A stretch of DNA of 64,000 nt from Cloeon dipterum (Eukaryota; Arthropoda; Insecta; Ephemeroptera; Baetidae). Below, piece by piece: positions 10,852 through 23,115 of the stretch. Every line of letters begins with the position of its first letter. Position 1 is the first letter of the stretch. The stretch covers positions 23,271,681 to 23,335,680 of the forward strand of contig NC_088786.1 of NCBI RefSeq assembly GCF_949628265.1. The letters are read 5' to 3'. Position numbers and translations under genes: made by a program. Under the pieces are notes generated by a model that was given only the letters and a program-made list of their open reading frames with translations, had not been told where the DNA came from and made no database searches.

Positions 10852-13033
10852 TTAATTGCTCCCTTGCTGTTTGTGTTCTGTTTTTGACTGTTTGCTTTTG
10901 ATCTTGAAAATGGCCGGGTCGAGCAAATTGCACGTGGAGTCCCAATTATTGGCAGTGTCCTGAGCAGCGCTCTGCAGAAAATGGGGTGCTAGCAAGGCAA
11001 AGAATTGCTGCAAGATGATAAATGGATGACAATTAATATCACCCTGGAGGCCCGGTTAATCAATTTATACCTCCGCCCAAGGGGTCAGACCGATTGGGGT
11101 GAACTTGAATTGCCACTGCGGCAGCCCTTTGTGCACGAGCATCATCCTGAAGTAGGTGGTGAAGTCATCAGCTATGAAATGCCAGTCAAAACACCTAATC
11201 ATAATTTATTTTATTAGTTAAAAATCTTAGTGGGATGAAAAAAGAGGCACACCTGTCCAAAAGCCAAATCGTGGGCTGTTCAACGAGCGAGGGATCGCCA
11301 GGCATGATATCCTTTCGCGGGTGCGGTTGTTGGTAGACGAGACAAACTTTGCCCAATCCTTGACAGCCGTCCAATTCGAACAGCTTGCACTTGGACCCAA
11401 TGTTTGGCACCGGGTGGCGAAAATTGGTACGCTGCCGCTGGCACATTTCTACGTCCAGTGGTGTCAGAACGTCTGCGTCTTCCTGCGGTTTGAAGCCACC
11501 AATCCTCCGCAGCTCGGACACTTTGCTAATCTTCATGTTGCCTATTGGCAGCACTTCCCCTTGTTTCAAATTAAAATAATTTTACTGGGATCTTAATCCA
11601 TTTTATTTAATACCTGAATATTCGTAGTTCCAAATGAGCTTGAAACCATCCGAGGCGAAGTAAAAGTTTTTCAAATCTTTAGGTAATGTGCAGTTGTATC
11701 GTTGCTCCCATGACGTGAGAACCATTCTGTCGCAAGGATTGTATCTTGTCATTTCGACGCCTTGAACACCAGGGGTTTCCTCTAGACAAAAACTTTGAAT
11801 TTGAATATTTTAATTTCAGACAAACACGAGATATGTTAATTGCAAGTGCATTTTTACGCTATTTACTAATTACATTTTTACAAAGGACATGAAAATGTCA
11901 ACAAACATGATTTGTAATTTTCATTTGAGGAGGGCTTCCCTTATTGGTTTTCTACTCAACATACCGAAAAAATCATATTCAGGTATATTATTGAGTACAT
12001 TATGATTTCTAATAATAATTTAAAAGAAGGAGCAACAATTAAAATTCATATAAAATGTTATTGAGTCTATTCATTGTTGCATTTTTCAGCCTTTTTACAG
12101 CTGGGAGGAATTAAGGCTTGAAATTTGCGAACAATCCAAACAATAAGCAAGAATCGAATTTTTAAAATATATTTTGGATCTCAGTTCGCAGCAAATCGAT
12201 TTCAAGTACATAGGTTTGTGATCATGTAAGTATGTATCTTAAAATACATTTAGTAGAGAGCCATTAGTGGAGATTTAGATAAGATTTTCAGTATTAGGCC
12301 TCCGTTATAGTACTTTAAGGTAGCTCATTCTTTTTAGTGATTGGTTACATAGTAAATAAGAATGAAGATGAATGAACGATATAACCATTATTATTTGACA
12401 ACGCTAGTACATTATCTTAATTAATTCTGTCATGTTTTCAAAAAATTCATGTGCGCCTATTTATGCCCACACACTTATATATAGTCCATGCTCAAAATTG
12501 AATTAGATTCGGCTGCGTATATAATTTTTCAATAAATTTCTTGCTCTGCGTATTAATATACTCAAAAGCAAAAAATCTTACTCGTATACAATTCAAACCA
12601 AAATAAATTTTCAAGAATATTCATTGACTTATTTTGCTCTAACTCGCCAAGGTAAATCTAATTTGAGATTCTAATTTTTGGTCCAAATTTATTTAACTTG
12701 GTTGATAACATCTTTTGTCGCTTGTTGATATGGACGTTGTGAGAGGCTTTGAGAAAAAACACCGTGGTGTGTTGCAAACTAAAAACTGACCAAGGAATTT
12801 GCTCAGCACTTAATAAAGCAAGCAAAAGCTCGTATTAGACAGAGTCGAAACAGACGCCTTTCTTGAAACGCAAACCTTCTCGACTTAATGGTTCTCTCAA
12901 TAGACAAAACTAATTGGTAGCGAAGAGGTGCGTGCGCACATCTCATGCTTGCATTACCCAACAATTTCACCAAGCCCAGCGTGAGGCTCTCAGTGAAGAA
13001 GTTTTGAAATGATTCTTCCTCTTGGCTTGCCAT
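10852..13033 (-). CDS. TPGS2: TPGS2: tubulin polyglutamylase complex subunit 2
   Basis: Non-catalytic subunit of the TTLL1-containing complex that adds glutamate chains to tubulin in axonemes, centrioles and neurites. Minus-strand exons: 12958-13033, 11614-11781, 11253-11559, 11071-11194, 10852-11007. Phases agree throughout and give 276 residues; as I recall, the human protein is 300. The start MASQEEESF leads into LTLGLVKLLE. Diagnostic blocks are LTSWEQRYNCTLPKDLKNFY, SDGFKLIW, VLPIGNMKIS, FELDGCQGLGKVCLVY, IWLLDR, GLPQWQF and LLDPAIFK before a basic C-terminus. The LPxDLKxFY...DGF pattern recalls SMI1/KNR4-type domains. Intron 1 is about 1.2 kb; the others are 54-63 nt. The C-terminal tail after KSKQSK is shorter than in vertebrates. 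Confidence 0.9.
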
Positions 13034-16000
13034 TGTCTCGGCAGATTTAACTCAACGTGTTTTTGTTTAACATCGCTGCCATAGAAACGCGCGTAAATCC
13101 ACCTCAGCGGACGCGGCGCCGTGCTCCGCATTCAATCTACCCACCGCGCTCTGCGAATTCGTTTTATAAGTGTGCAGCGTGTAACACAAAATTTTGCTCC
13201 CTGTTTCGATTTCAACACAGAGAGCGCTACGGCCAAGAATGCTTGAAACCAACTGAAATTAGAGCGAGCTACATTATTTTAATTACAAGGGCTAGTAAGG
13301 GACTTGTATAAAATATTCGGTTGCAAAATAACGCGCACGGCGAGGCTTGGTCTCCCAAAGTGATCGAAATGAGGCTTGGCGGCAAGCGTGTTTTGCAGGA
13401 AGCACTTGACAACTTGTTGGCACTGAACGCTATTGTTTTTCTCTCGGAGTTCATTTTGAGCATGTTTTTTTCCGTTGCTTTTAAAATAAGTGCTCGAGAT
13501 CGAAAAACGCATAATTCAACTCTAAAATAAATTAAGCATATGAGCAGACGACGCTGGGAGAGTTGTGATTTAATAAAATATCGCACCATTGATGTTTGTA
13601 ATACTGAAAGAACTAGGACTACAATTTTCAATATTGGACTAACCGAATGTAATGCGTTTTACTTTTTATCGTTGCGTCTTAAGAAGCCAGCTTTTTATCT
13701 AGAGGCAAGCCTCCGCATTATAACGGTGTAAATGATGTCACACTACGTAGAACATTGATGATATTGCCCTAGTCGACCATGCTGTGTTTATGTTTCATTA
13801 ATTTATAATGCTTGGCATGAATATAAAGATGAGCAAAGTAGAGCTGGTGACCTTAGGGAAAACTTATATTATGTAGCTCAAAGAAGTGTTGAAAAGTATT
13901 TTTTACAGATTTTGTATAGGAAAATGGGTTTTCTTTTTTTATTATACAGAAAGTCTCTGATTTTGGATGTGAATAAGCATAAAATAGAGGCACCCCAACT
14001 TCAGTCACAGTCGGCAACCGAATTAAACGAGTTACAAAACCGATGGGAGAGCAAACACACCAGGACCGCGGTTAAATACGCACAAGATGAAAAAACACGT
14101 GTCAGGCACGTGTTTTTTTGTAAGTACCCAGAGTACATGAAATCACGTTGCGTTTACTGCGCGCCCGCCAAGGGATACTGATTTTTTTGGTTTTCACGCA
14201 GTAACCTCTTTAAAATGCTTGTGAAATTAACTGGAATCCATTTAGTTTAACTTCCAACAGCGCATATTTAAGCAAATCCCAGCACTTTGTTTTTTATTCA
14301 GTGCATTTGAGCTGTCACTCAAATACCGCATCTTAAAAAAACTCATCAAATCATTTAAACCCACTTTCAATTTATTTCAATGTGTGTGAGGCCGTGTCCT
14401 TCCAAACGATGATAAACGATTTTGAGAATTGGCGGCGCCACGCAATAGACTTTACTACGCACCAGGACGGATTGGTTGCACACTCCTGGTGACACTATAA
14501 TTAATCAAAATCGATGAGAGCACTGCTTTTCCTTGTATATTTGCACGTCTACTGTGCTTATAATAGAGAAACAGTGCTCGCGAAACTGTCGCCCTTGGGC
14601 GCGCGTTGCCCCCGTCAGCTTTTATTGCAAACGATCCGCCCTTAATAAGCGATCATGACGACGGGTCAGATTTGTCGCCGCCCAGAGGAAAGGACTAGTT
14701 GACACGCAGCAGTGGTGCTTGATTGCAGTTCGTGTGTCCCGTCGGCAACTCCTCTGCCCCCTGCCACTCTCTGTGATATAATGCTGTGCGCATATATATT
14801 GCTGCTTAACTCGATCTGAATGGCACTCTATGTAGAGCTGCTGGACGCAAATTGTTATGCACTCACTCTTGAGCAATTACTCATCTGCAAGCCGGCATCC
14901 GGCTCATGCCTGAGCGAAAACCGTCATGAATCAAAATCTGGCCAGAAGACGAATGCGATTTTTATGACTTTCTATCTCTTCATAGCCAAGTAGTAGGGCA
15001 TATAGGTGCCAGACAAATCAAATGGCATTTATCGAATTTTTTACCATGACCATTTTTGTGCCCCCTTCCTAAATTGGCCTGTCAAAGCGACACTGCGCCC
15101 CGGCACCTGACAGATGAGACAAGAATTTTGTAAAAATTGATGGCCCATATTGATTAACAAGAATAAGAAATTTATACTAGAACTTTGATGTAACTTTCGG
15201 CTCCTTTAACGCCATGGAATGTGCTTTAGCAATCGCTAACAGTCGACTTTTAACTCGGATCAGGGAAATACTCCCTCTCTGAGCTGTCAAGGAAAGTGCG
15301 TTTGGGTGTTTTGAGATACGAGGGTATGGGTTACCAGTTGTATGAGTTAGGGGGTCGGAAGAAACTAATCAACGTTTCTTTGGTGCTGAAGATTCTTTTG
15401 CAACATTCTGATCTTGTAAATTGTAAAAAACATTTATGTCAACAATTTGAAGAGTCGTGTGGCAACAAAAAAAGGGCGGGTCAGAGTGCAAACTTTTATT
15501 CCGAATGAGGTTCAGAGGCTGATTAGATCATCCGATTCCTTAACTTTAAAGTAGCACACATCTCGCTCCAAGGGGGGTTTTGGTGACCCCCAAGTTCACA
15601 CGAGTGGGTCAGAAATGTCAAGGTTGCTTTGATAAGCGGTGCGTGACAAGAGAGGACAATCCAATCTAGCTTCGCCTACTGCGCAGAATTTGACTTGATT
15701 GAATTTTAAAATAGATCATCTAAGAAAATTTAGTAATACTAACTTAATGTAAAAGCGTGTAAAAGTTATTATTGCCTATTACAGGACTTTAAAACGTGAA
15801 GTTTATAAAATTGAATTGAATTGAATCGCAAGAAAAATTCAGTCCAGCAGTTTCCTTTAAAAAACCACAAAACCGCTGAGCGCCTGTTCTAACCAGTGCA
15901 AATTTGAAAGAAGAGATTGCTCTATAAATGATAAACCTGTTGCTGTACAAATGGAAAACGAGAATTAGTTAAAAACACAAAAACGTGGCTGAAGTGGCTC

Positions 16001-16090
16001 AAATGATGCTGGACCACTTGTCCATTATATAATTAATTGCAATTAATTATATTCATTCTTTACTGATAGCACATATGCTTGGAAAAAAAG
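13034..16090. other. TPGS2 upstream region and gene-poor spacer
   Basis: This holds the TPGS2 promoter (not resolved) and about 3 kb in which no conserved coding exon is visible. Several overlapping open frames on both strands (13057-13631, 13912-14181, 15296-15508) have no recognisable motif. A short perfect hairpin is listed separately. A TTGAATTGAATTGAAT run near 15812-15828 resembles the simple tail of a retroelement, but nothing upstream supports one. Confidence 0.35.
14090..14118. repeat. Perfect short hairpin with CACGTG in both arms
   Basis: The 12-nt arm AAAAAACACGTG at 14090-14101 is followed by a 5-nt loop and the exact reverse complement at 14107-14118. Each arm carries an E-box palindrome. 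With a T run at the 3' end it resembles a stem-terminator, but no transcript is known here. Confidence 0.7.
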
Positions 16091-16134
16091 ATTAAAATGG
16101 ATTATCTTTATCTTTTTTTGCTCTTTTTATCCCT

Positions 16135-16570
16135 GTCCTCGGACCGGGAAGGGCGCGCACTGCACTAGCACGAATGCTGAAACCCGGGTCCCAATAATAC
16201 CGCGAACGGATAACATGGGTGCACCAGGCCGCACAGGCCCACTGAAGGGCCACTTGCCTCCGCACCGAGGACTGCATTGAAACGCTAGACATTCGTCCCG
16301 TGAAGCCAAATCACGCATGCTGGAAAGGTGCAAACCAGCAAATAGCGAGTCGGCGCCGGTGCGCCTCCCAGCCCGTTGAGCAATTTGAGCATTTCGAGTC
16401 ACTAAACTAACCACTTTTTGCCATCTCTGACGTTGGGTAGCCAGTATTAGATCTCCGAACTGCTCAAATACCTCCCATTGCTTTGACACTCCTGAGAATG
16501 CCTTAACAATGGGAGCCAACGGGCTGGTTAATCTTGAATATATTGGGAAATGAGTACCACAAAACTTCAT
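16135..16570 (-). repeat. Dispersed repeat, copy B (longer copy)
   Basis: GC-rich island in AT-rich DNA, read on the minus strand. Its ends match copy A at 6142-6285, and an extra middle portion is missing from copy A. It keeps a 147-codon open frame (16127-16570) whose product I do not recognise; a reading-frame remnant of a transposable element is possible. A second frame runs 16092-16292. No reverse transcriptase or transposase motif is visible. Confidence 0.55.
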
Positions 16571-18776
16571 ATTTTTACCGTGGATTTTTATAAATTTACA
16601 AATTCCCTAATTCAGAAAAGTAATAACAGTTGGTAGTTTGATGAAAATAGTTATAATTCAAAACGAAATTCAACACAAGTACCATGAAACAGTAGAACAA
16701 AGTGTAATGCATTTTATTTATATCGGCATTTATCGATACTACCGTCCTTTAACTTAAGAGAAAAATAGACACTCAGCCACTTATAGGCTAATGCATTACC
16801 TGCAAGTGCGTATTAAAAGGATTACTTTCGTGTACTTATAGTTTTCGAATGATTGAACTCTTAGCTCTTTGCCGAGGTTATTGACTTTCATTTGCTTATC
16901 ACTATTCACTACAAACACGACCTTGTGCGCATCTGCTACAAACCACTAAAATTACTTGAGGCTCGTCAAAACTTTAAAAAATTCCAAAACAATAAGAGCA
17001 TAATTATACAGTCATGAAACCGCCAATTAGCCACATAAAATGTTATTCCATTTATATATCAAATAAAAACAACATTTTTTAAACGCAAATGAATAAAAGA
17101 GGTCCAAGAATCTGCAATTAATAACTGAGTTCTTTCAAGAAATGAATTTTGTAATTATTTTTCTCTAAGCCACCATCCACTCAGTTAAGTCAAATATTTT
17201 AAGCTCTTAGTCTTAGCTGAACCATGCAAATCAAAAGCGTAAAGACTGTGAAGATCATCTGCAAAATAATTTAGTTGTCAATTTCACTCAAAATCATTTT
17301 GTGTGTAGGTTTTTACCGGTGGTCAAGTAGCCCGACATTGAGAACTCTGTACTATGAAAATTTTCTACTCTCGTCTCAATAAGTTAGACTGCATCTATTA
17401 AAATACAACAACAAAATAATAAAATCCAAACGTTTATGTAACCAAAATATATACCCATAATCTGCAGTTTGCATTTATTGGCATTACCCGTGTTAGACCA
17501 TTGCCTCCAATTAATTTTTAAATATCTTTTCATAATTTTTGGTGTAGTATTAATTTTGCACTTAACTAACGACCTGTTTCGTTACCGTTTTCTGTTGATT
17601 GTGCGAGTTGGTCGTAAAGATTATCAAAGTGGAGAGACTCACGCAAATAGAAATTACGTTACGTGCTGAAATTGTTGGTATGATGAGCTGATACGTGACA
17701 AAAATGCGTGGCAAAATGTGTAAGTCATTTCGCATCCAAGAGACAGAAGAACACGTCACCTAAGCCGTTCGTGACCTTTGAAAGCATGAGCCAAAGCTCA
17801 CGATATATTTTTTATCTCTTTCTGTCCGTCGACAATGGATGAACCACATTTCCGCTGCTCCTAAAATTTGGTATGATTTTAAAATTACAATTCTTCATAA
17901 AATACCTCTTGCAAGCACAAAATGATGCTGGAGACCTTTCTCAGTCCCAAACATGAGCAGTACCACCAAACGAACAAGAATATATAATATATGATTTTGA
18001 GCTCCAAACACTATGGATGAAAATTCCAATGTCGTGTAAATGCGTTACTATAGCTGGAAGCTTCAAATTTAACCGTTGCAGGTGAGAAAAATGTACAATT
18101 TGCAATCAAATAACGTTTAAAACAGAGAGACAAAGAGCTAAATAAATTTCTTTCGGCAACGTACGCGATGTATATTGGCCTTAAATTAGAGTGAAACCAA
18201 AAAAATACATTCAAATATTTTTAGCTCAATCTCTTACCTGAATGGCGTTAAAATGTAACCATGTTCCTGCTATGTAATTCTGACATGAAAATTGTAAAAT
18301 ACAGGAACACTCATCTTGTACTAAAAAATTGCGCCAGCAAAATATTTGGCAGAGTCTCCTGATGAGCATTCTAAATGAGGCACATATATTGATTATTTAC
18401 GTTATTAAAAAATGAAAATTTCTTACCATGACTGTAAAAGTACCTTTTGGCTAGAGTTGTTACAAAAATGAGTACATATTGCACTGCATTCGCAAAAAAC
18501 TGTAAATTAATTCTTTTTTGCCGATTTCAAATGAGGGGAAATTGTACCTGTTTTATGGGTAAATAGCCTAATAATTTCTGCAAGTTTAGCAAAACAAGCA
18601 TTTCCTTTGCATGCATATTTAGCTCTGGCATGTTTTAAATGATAAAATAGTGACATCTGTTAATCTTATTTTATACGTAAAACAAAATTATTTGTTCACA
18701 AAAAATTATTTTTTCACAAAGCTAGAAAATTTGGTTTGCGTTGACGCTGAAGTTAACGATTCGTTGGATTCGCTTA
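16571..18776. other. Gene-free AT-rich spacer
   Basis: Nothing recognisable beyond AT-rich sequence. It lies downstream of the gustatory receptor stop codon, so its right end may include that gene's 3' UTR. Confidence 0.4.
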
Positions 18777-20301
18777 TTATATCTCCGTTCCAAGTTGAGA
18801 CATACAGATCGTAAACGTTATTGTTGATGCTATTATCTGATTGAAAAGTTAGTATTTGAATATTTTATCACTCCAATATCGATTTATTTACGTTCGATAG
18901 GAATGCTTTTCCTGTTGTAATATAGCCTGACAGCGAAATTTCATTACTGTGGTTCTCATAAAGACGAGTGAAGAAATCAGTCATCTGCATTAGAATCAAC
19001 GCAATGATATAAATTAGATTAAAAAATTCACTTGATCGTATACCATCAATTTTTTCCCATCCGACATTTGCAACGAATTAGAAATGGACACAGCCTTTAT
19101 GATATTGTCACGTACCTGAAAATAGAAAGAGGAATATAAATTTTGAAATCAGAGATCGGAATATAAAAGCTGATCACTTTTTTCTGCAGACTGTGCGAAT
19201 ACGAAGTTATTGTCACAATGGAAATGATACTGGCTCCTATTCCCATCAAAAAGCCTATGGGAAGGCGAGGATTTATGAGCGCACTACAAATCGCGGAAAC
19301 GCAGCGTCCGAATGAGTAGATGAACAACAGACTCAGTGGCCCAGAAAGAATATTTCCCACATCATTGACCATTTTTGAGAGAGATAAGCAGGGGCGTCTG
19401 TACTCAAGCAGCGCAGATTCCAGCAATCTACTTTTTTCATTTTCTTCTACGTCGTTTACAGCAGCCTGAAAAAACCCTGAAAATTAATTAAATACTACAG
19501 AAGCCCTGAAACGCGATACCATGTAGTTGAAATAAAGATTGTCCGAAAATGACCGTAGGCATTTGCAAGTGGCCGCCCACCAAAATATAAGCAGCACCTG
19601 ATTTTCAAAAATCACGTAAAACGCAATCGATTGTTGCCAAGTTAAATTCAATTGGTCCGAAAAATATAGAGAGTACGTTAAAAGTACTCCTAAGATTAGG
19701 ATAACAAGTATTAACATGTGTTTGATCTTGACAGGGTCGTTTTGTTCCAAAGTCTTTTTTAACGACAGGCTTTTTGTGTCACACTGAAAAATAAAAACAG
19801 CTGTTAATGAATTATTCAACCCACTGAAACTATTCACACTTCCAAATTATTCCACTTGTTCAAAAAATCTATTAAGTGCTGACTTTGACAGAATGCTAGC
19901 AGTGGCAAGAAAAGTGGCAATATGCGTTGCCACAAATGAAGCTTGTTCATGATTCGAATTTTAATATCGTCTTTGATTTCCTGTAAAAGAAACAAATCAA
20001 ACAAACAAACAAATATATTCACAATGCTATAAACCTCAGCAAAAGTGTCAAGCTCTACAAGAAAATAAGAACCTACATACAATTGAAACGCAATTACGAG
20101 CGTGCAATAAACACTTAAATATCTATCAACTTTAAAGTAAAGTAAAGATTTTCGTCTATCGTGAACTTTTGCAAATGGGAAAAATCCCAGAAGTCTCATG
20201 AAACCCAGCATGAACAATGTTTCATGGCAATAAATGCTGTATTTTGCCATCTTTCCCTTCAAGCGTCTCAAAATACTAACAATAACATAAACCATGCACA
20301 T
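18777..20301 (-). CDS. Gustatory receptor (insect Gr family, 7TM chemoreceptor)
   Basis: Ligand-gated cation channel of taste or other chemosensory neurons. Minus-strand exons: 19840-20301, 19520-19783, 19178-19465, 19032-19115, 18892-18984, 18777-18836. All junctions are phase 0 and give 416 residues, usual for the family. Several hydrophobic helices are visible, for example MLILVILILGVLLTYSLYF and PIGFLMGIGASIISIVTI. The last two exons carry the family's TM7 block: ISLSGYITTGKAFLSN, then ASTITFTICMSQL, in place of the canonical TYxxxxxQF. A later start, MAKYSIYCHETLF at about 20250, is equally possible and fits typical Gr N-termini better. Introns are 47-62 nt. Inside exon 1, 19981-20034 also looks like a 54-nt in-frame intron (see findings). 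No ligand can be inferred. Confidence 0.82.
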
Positions 20302-20396
20302 ATTCGGACTATCTTTGAGTCTTGGTAAACATTATTTCAATCAGCGGTAGTGCTACAAAGTAGTTTATTTGTTTGCTTTTTCTTTTTGTTTGCAGA

Positions 20397-23115
20397 ATGT
20401 CGCCTCCCGAAAAGGGCACGGAGAAAGAGCAGGCTGTGCAAATGAGCCTTCTAGAGGCAGGTGTGGCTGAGGGCGCCAATGACAGCCTCCAAAATGGGAA
20501 CGCACCATACAACCCTCATTTGCATCGACAACTTGTGCATCCAACTACGTAAGTAATCCATTAGTGAATTTGATTCCGCAATTTTTGCCATTAAATGTAA
20601 TTTTCATCTTGCCCCTTGAGAGGCAGAGTCCATTTATGTGTTAATTTTTCGCCTGCTGTTTAATTATGCATGTGCAAATTGTATGCTCATCCTCACGACT
20701 GAATGAGCCTTTATGTGGGCTTGGCAATACATGCACGTGGGCTCAGTGGGCTGCAAGCGCGCGTCTCGAGAATTTTAATACTCTAATGTGGGAGATGGGA
20801 GATGGGAGATGGGAGATGGGAGATACCTCCTTTTCAACTAATTCGACACCCAACCGAGCCCATCTCGTAATTTACATTCTGCGGGCGAACTCGTTTGTTC
20901 TTTAACTTGCTTTCGTTGACCTATCTAACAAAATACGTAAATACCGCTTTTGCATTGCTTCCTACGGATCTGATTTTGCAGCAAATATTTCCCTAAAATT
21001 AGACCACCAGTAATTAGATTTTTTCCGAAATATGACATTGAGAGTTTAATTGCAATTATTTTCAGAAACAAGGAGACGTTGATTCACTTGCTTAAAGGAA
21101 GTTTGGGAACTGGAATCCTGGCTATGCCGTTTGCTTTCCACAACGCAGGTCTTATTCTCGGCTTGTTTGGCACAATTTTCATCGGATCCCTCTGTACCTA
21201 CTGTCTTCATGTCCTGGTAAATGAACTTATCTCTAATAGTATTTAATGCTAAGTGAATTTTGGGATTATAAAACACATCCAATGCAGTTTTGCGCACCTT
21301 AAACTTATCTACAGAAATAGCGATTTATTATTTTTAATAATAATAAACAGCGCTACACTCTTTAACTAGTTTTAAAGAACCAGATCTCTTGCTCTTTGAA
21401 ACCGCGTTCGGCGAGTTCAATTAGAGGTGGTTGTAAAAAGGTCGAAACCCGTTTCTTTTGATGATGACTCCACTCAGAGAAGTAAGTGGAATTTTCCACT
21501 CCAAATCTTTTGCCCCTCCAAGGTCACATTCTTGGTATCCGGGGACACAACAATAAAATGAGATGCAAGGAAAGCGATCACCTGAATCTTTATCAATTGG
21601 TTTTACGCTGCATAAAATTTGACCTAGAGGACGAGGTGTTCATTTTTATTTCACTTACCATTTTTTGCACCTTTAAAGAGTATTAGTTAATATAGGCAGG
21701 TATTTAACTTTATTTCGTTACAGGTCCGTTGTCAGTACAAACTTTGTAGTCAAATGAAGATTCCTGTTTTGAGCTACCCCATGACGCTCCAAGTTGCACT
21801 TGAACAGGGACCTCCGTTTTTGAGATGGGCAGCTCCATTCGCAAGGTATAAGCCGCAAATAAAACATGATGAACGATTTTTTCCACATTTGCAAATTTTC
21901 CAGCCACCTCATTAACTTCTTCCTCATCGTTTACCAGTTAGGAATTTGCTGCGTTTACATAGTCTTTGTGGCCTCCAACATTAAAGAGGTATTTGGGATT
22001 TTGCACAGCATTTTGCAAAAAAAATTGACGCTTATTTACGTTAAATTTTAGGTTATCGACGTTTACGTGGAGTCGAGTCTTGATTTGCGGTGGTACATGC
22101 TTGCGCTTCTGTTACCACTGATCTTGCTAAATTATGTGCGCAACTTGAAGTTGCTCGCGCCGTTCTCAACTGTAGCTAATTTGCTTACTTTTGTGGGACT
22201 GGGACTGGTACTTTACTTTGTTTTTGCTGAAGGTCTACCCGGACTTGAAGATAGAAAACTCGTTGGATCAGTTCAAGGAATTCCATTGTTCATAGGAACA
22301 ACACTTTTTGCCCTGGAGGCGGTGGGAGTTGTAAGTCACTCGCACACTTTTTCTTTTAAAACAATAAGCAGTTTTTTTATAATTTGTTTAGATTCTTGCT
22401 CTGGAAAATAACATGAAAAAACCCGCGTCTTTCGGTGGATACACTGGCGTGTTTAACCAGGCAATGAGCATTATTGTAGCACTTTACGCCGGAGTGGGAG
22501 CGTGTGGCTACCTGAAGTACGGCGCTGATGTCAAAGGAAGCATTACTCTCAATTTGCCAAATGAAAGCGTGTAAGCTGTTATTTTATTTTATGAAAGCAT
22601 ACTGAAATGTTTAAAAATCCCTATTTTTCATCAGTCTCGCCCAGGCAGTGAAGATCATGTTTTCCTTGGCGATTTTCATCACTTACGCCCTTCAGTGCTA
22701 TGTTCCCGTTGACATCATTTGGAACAACTATCTCAAATCCAAGTACGAAAAGCACTCTAAGTCACTGCTCATCGAGTTGGGAGTGCGGACAATGTTGGTC
22801 TTGACCACATGTAAGTTTTTTTTATAATTTTTTAAACTACTCTATACGATTTATAATTTATTTCCGATTGCAGTTGTTCTGGCAGTCGCTGTTCCACGGT
22901 TGGAACTGTTCATCTCTCTGTTTGGAGCTCTGTGCCTGTCGGCGCTTGGTTTGTGTTTCCCAGCACTCATTGAAATGTGCGTTGAATGGAGGAACAGTCC
23001 TGGCCCTTTCTTGTACCTCAAGGATCTGCTCATCTTCATATTCAGCTTAGTGGCGTTGGTTATTGGCACATCTCTAAGTCTCAAAGAAATCGTTCACTCA
23101 TTCCAGGAACCTTGA
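20397..23115 (+). CDS. SLC36-type proton-coupled amino acid transporter (pathetic-like)
   Basis: Multipass transporter of the amino acid/auxin permease superfamily. Family members move small neutral amino acids with protons at lysosomal or plasma membranes and feed growth signalling. Exons: 20397-20548, 21066-21216, 21724-21845, 21904-21988, 22052-22330, 22392-22570, 22635-22810, 22874-23115. Phases agree and give 461 residues. A hydrophilic N-terminus (MSPPEKGTEKEQ) precedes HLLKGSLGTGILAMPFAFHN, the family signature in TM1. About 11 membrane segments follow, with GTTLFALEAVGVVLALENNM and YVPVDIIWNNYL typical of SLC36. The ATG lies directly after an acceptor (TTTGCAG at 20395), so the 5' UTR is in an upstream exon. 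The start is 95 bp from the divergently read gustatory receptor. Confidence 0.9.
20788..20824 (+). repeat. Tandem GGGAGAT heptamer
   Basis: Five consecutive units of TGGGAGA lie in the first coding intron of the SLC36 gene. They provide five regularly spaced GGG runs with 4-nt loops on the coding strand. Confidence 0.9.

Noticed and set aside
15812-15828. TTGAATTGAATTGAAT run as a LINE 3' tail
   Set aside because: No reverse-transcriptase sequence or target duplication is visible next to it; a short simple repeat is the safer reading.
16127-16570. 147-codon minus-strand frame as a host gene
   Set aside because: It coincides with a dispersed repeat having a second deleted copy at 6142-6285, and shows no known domain.
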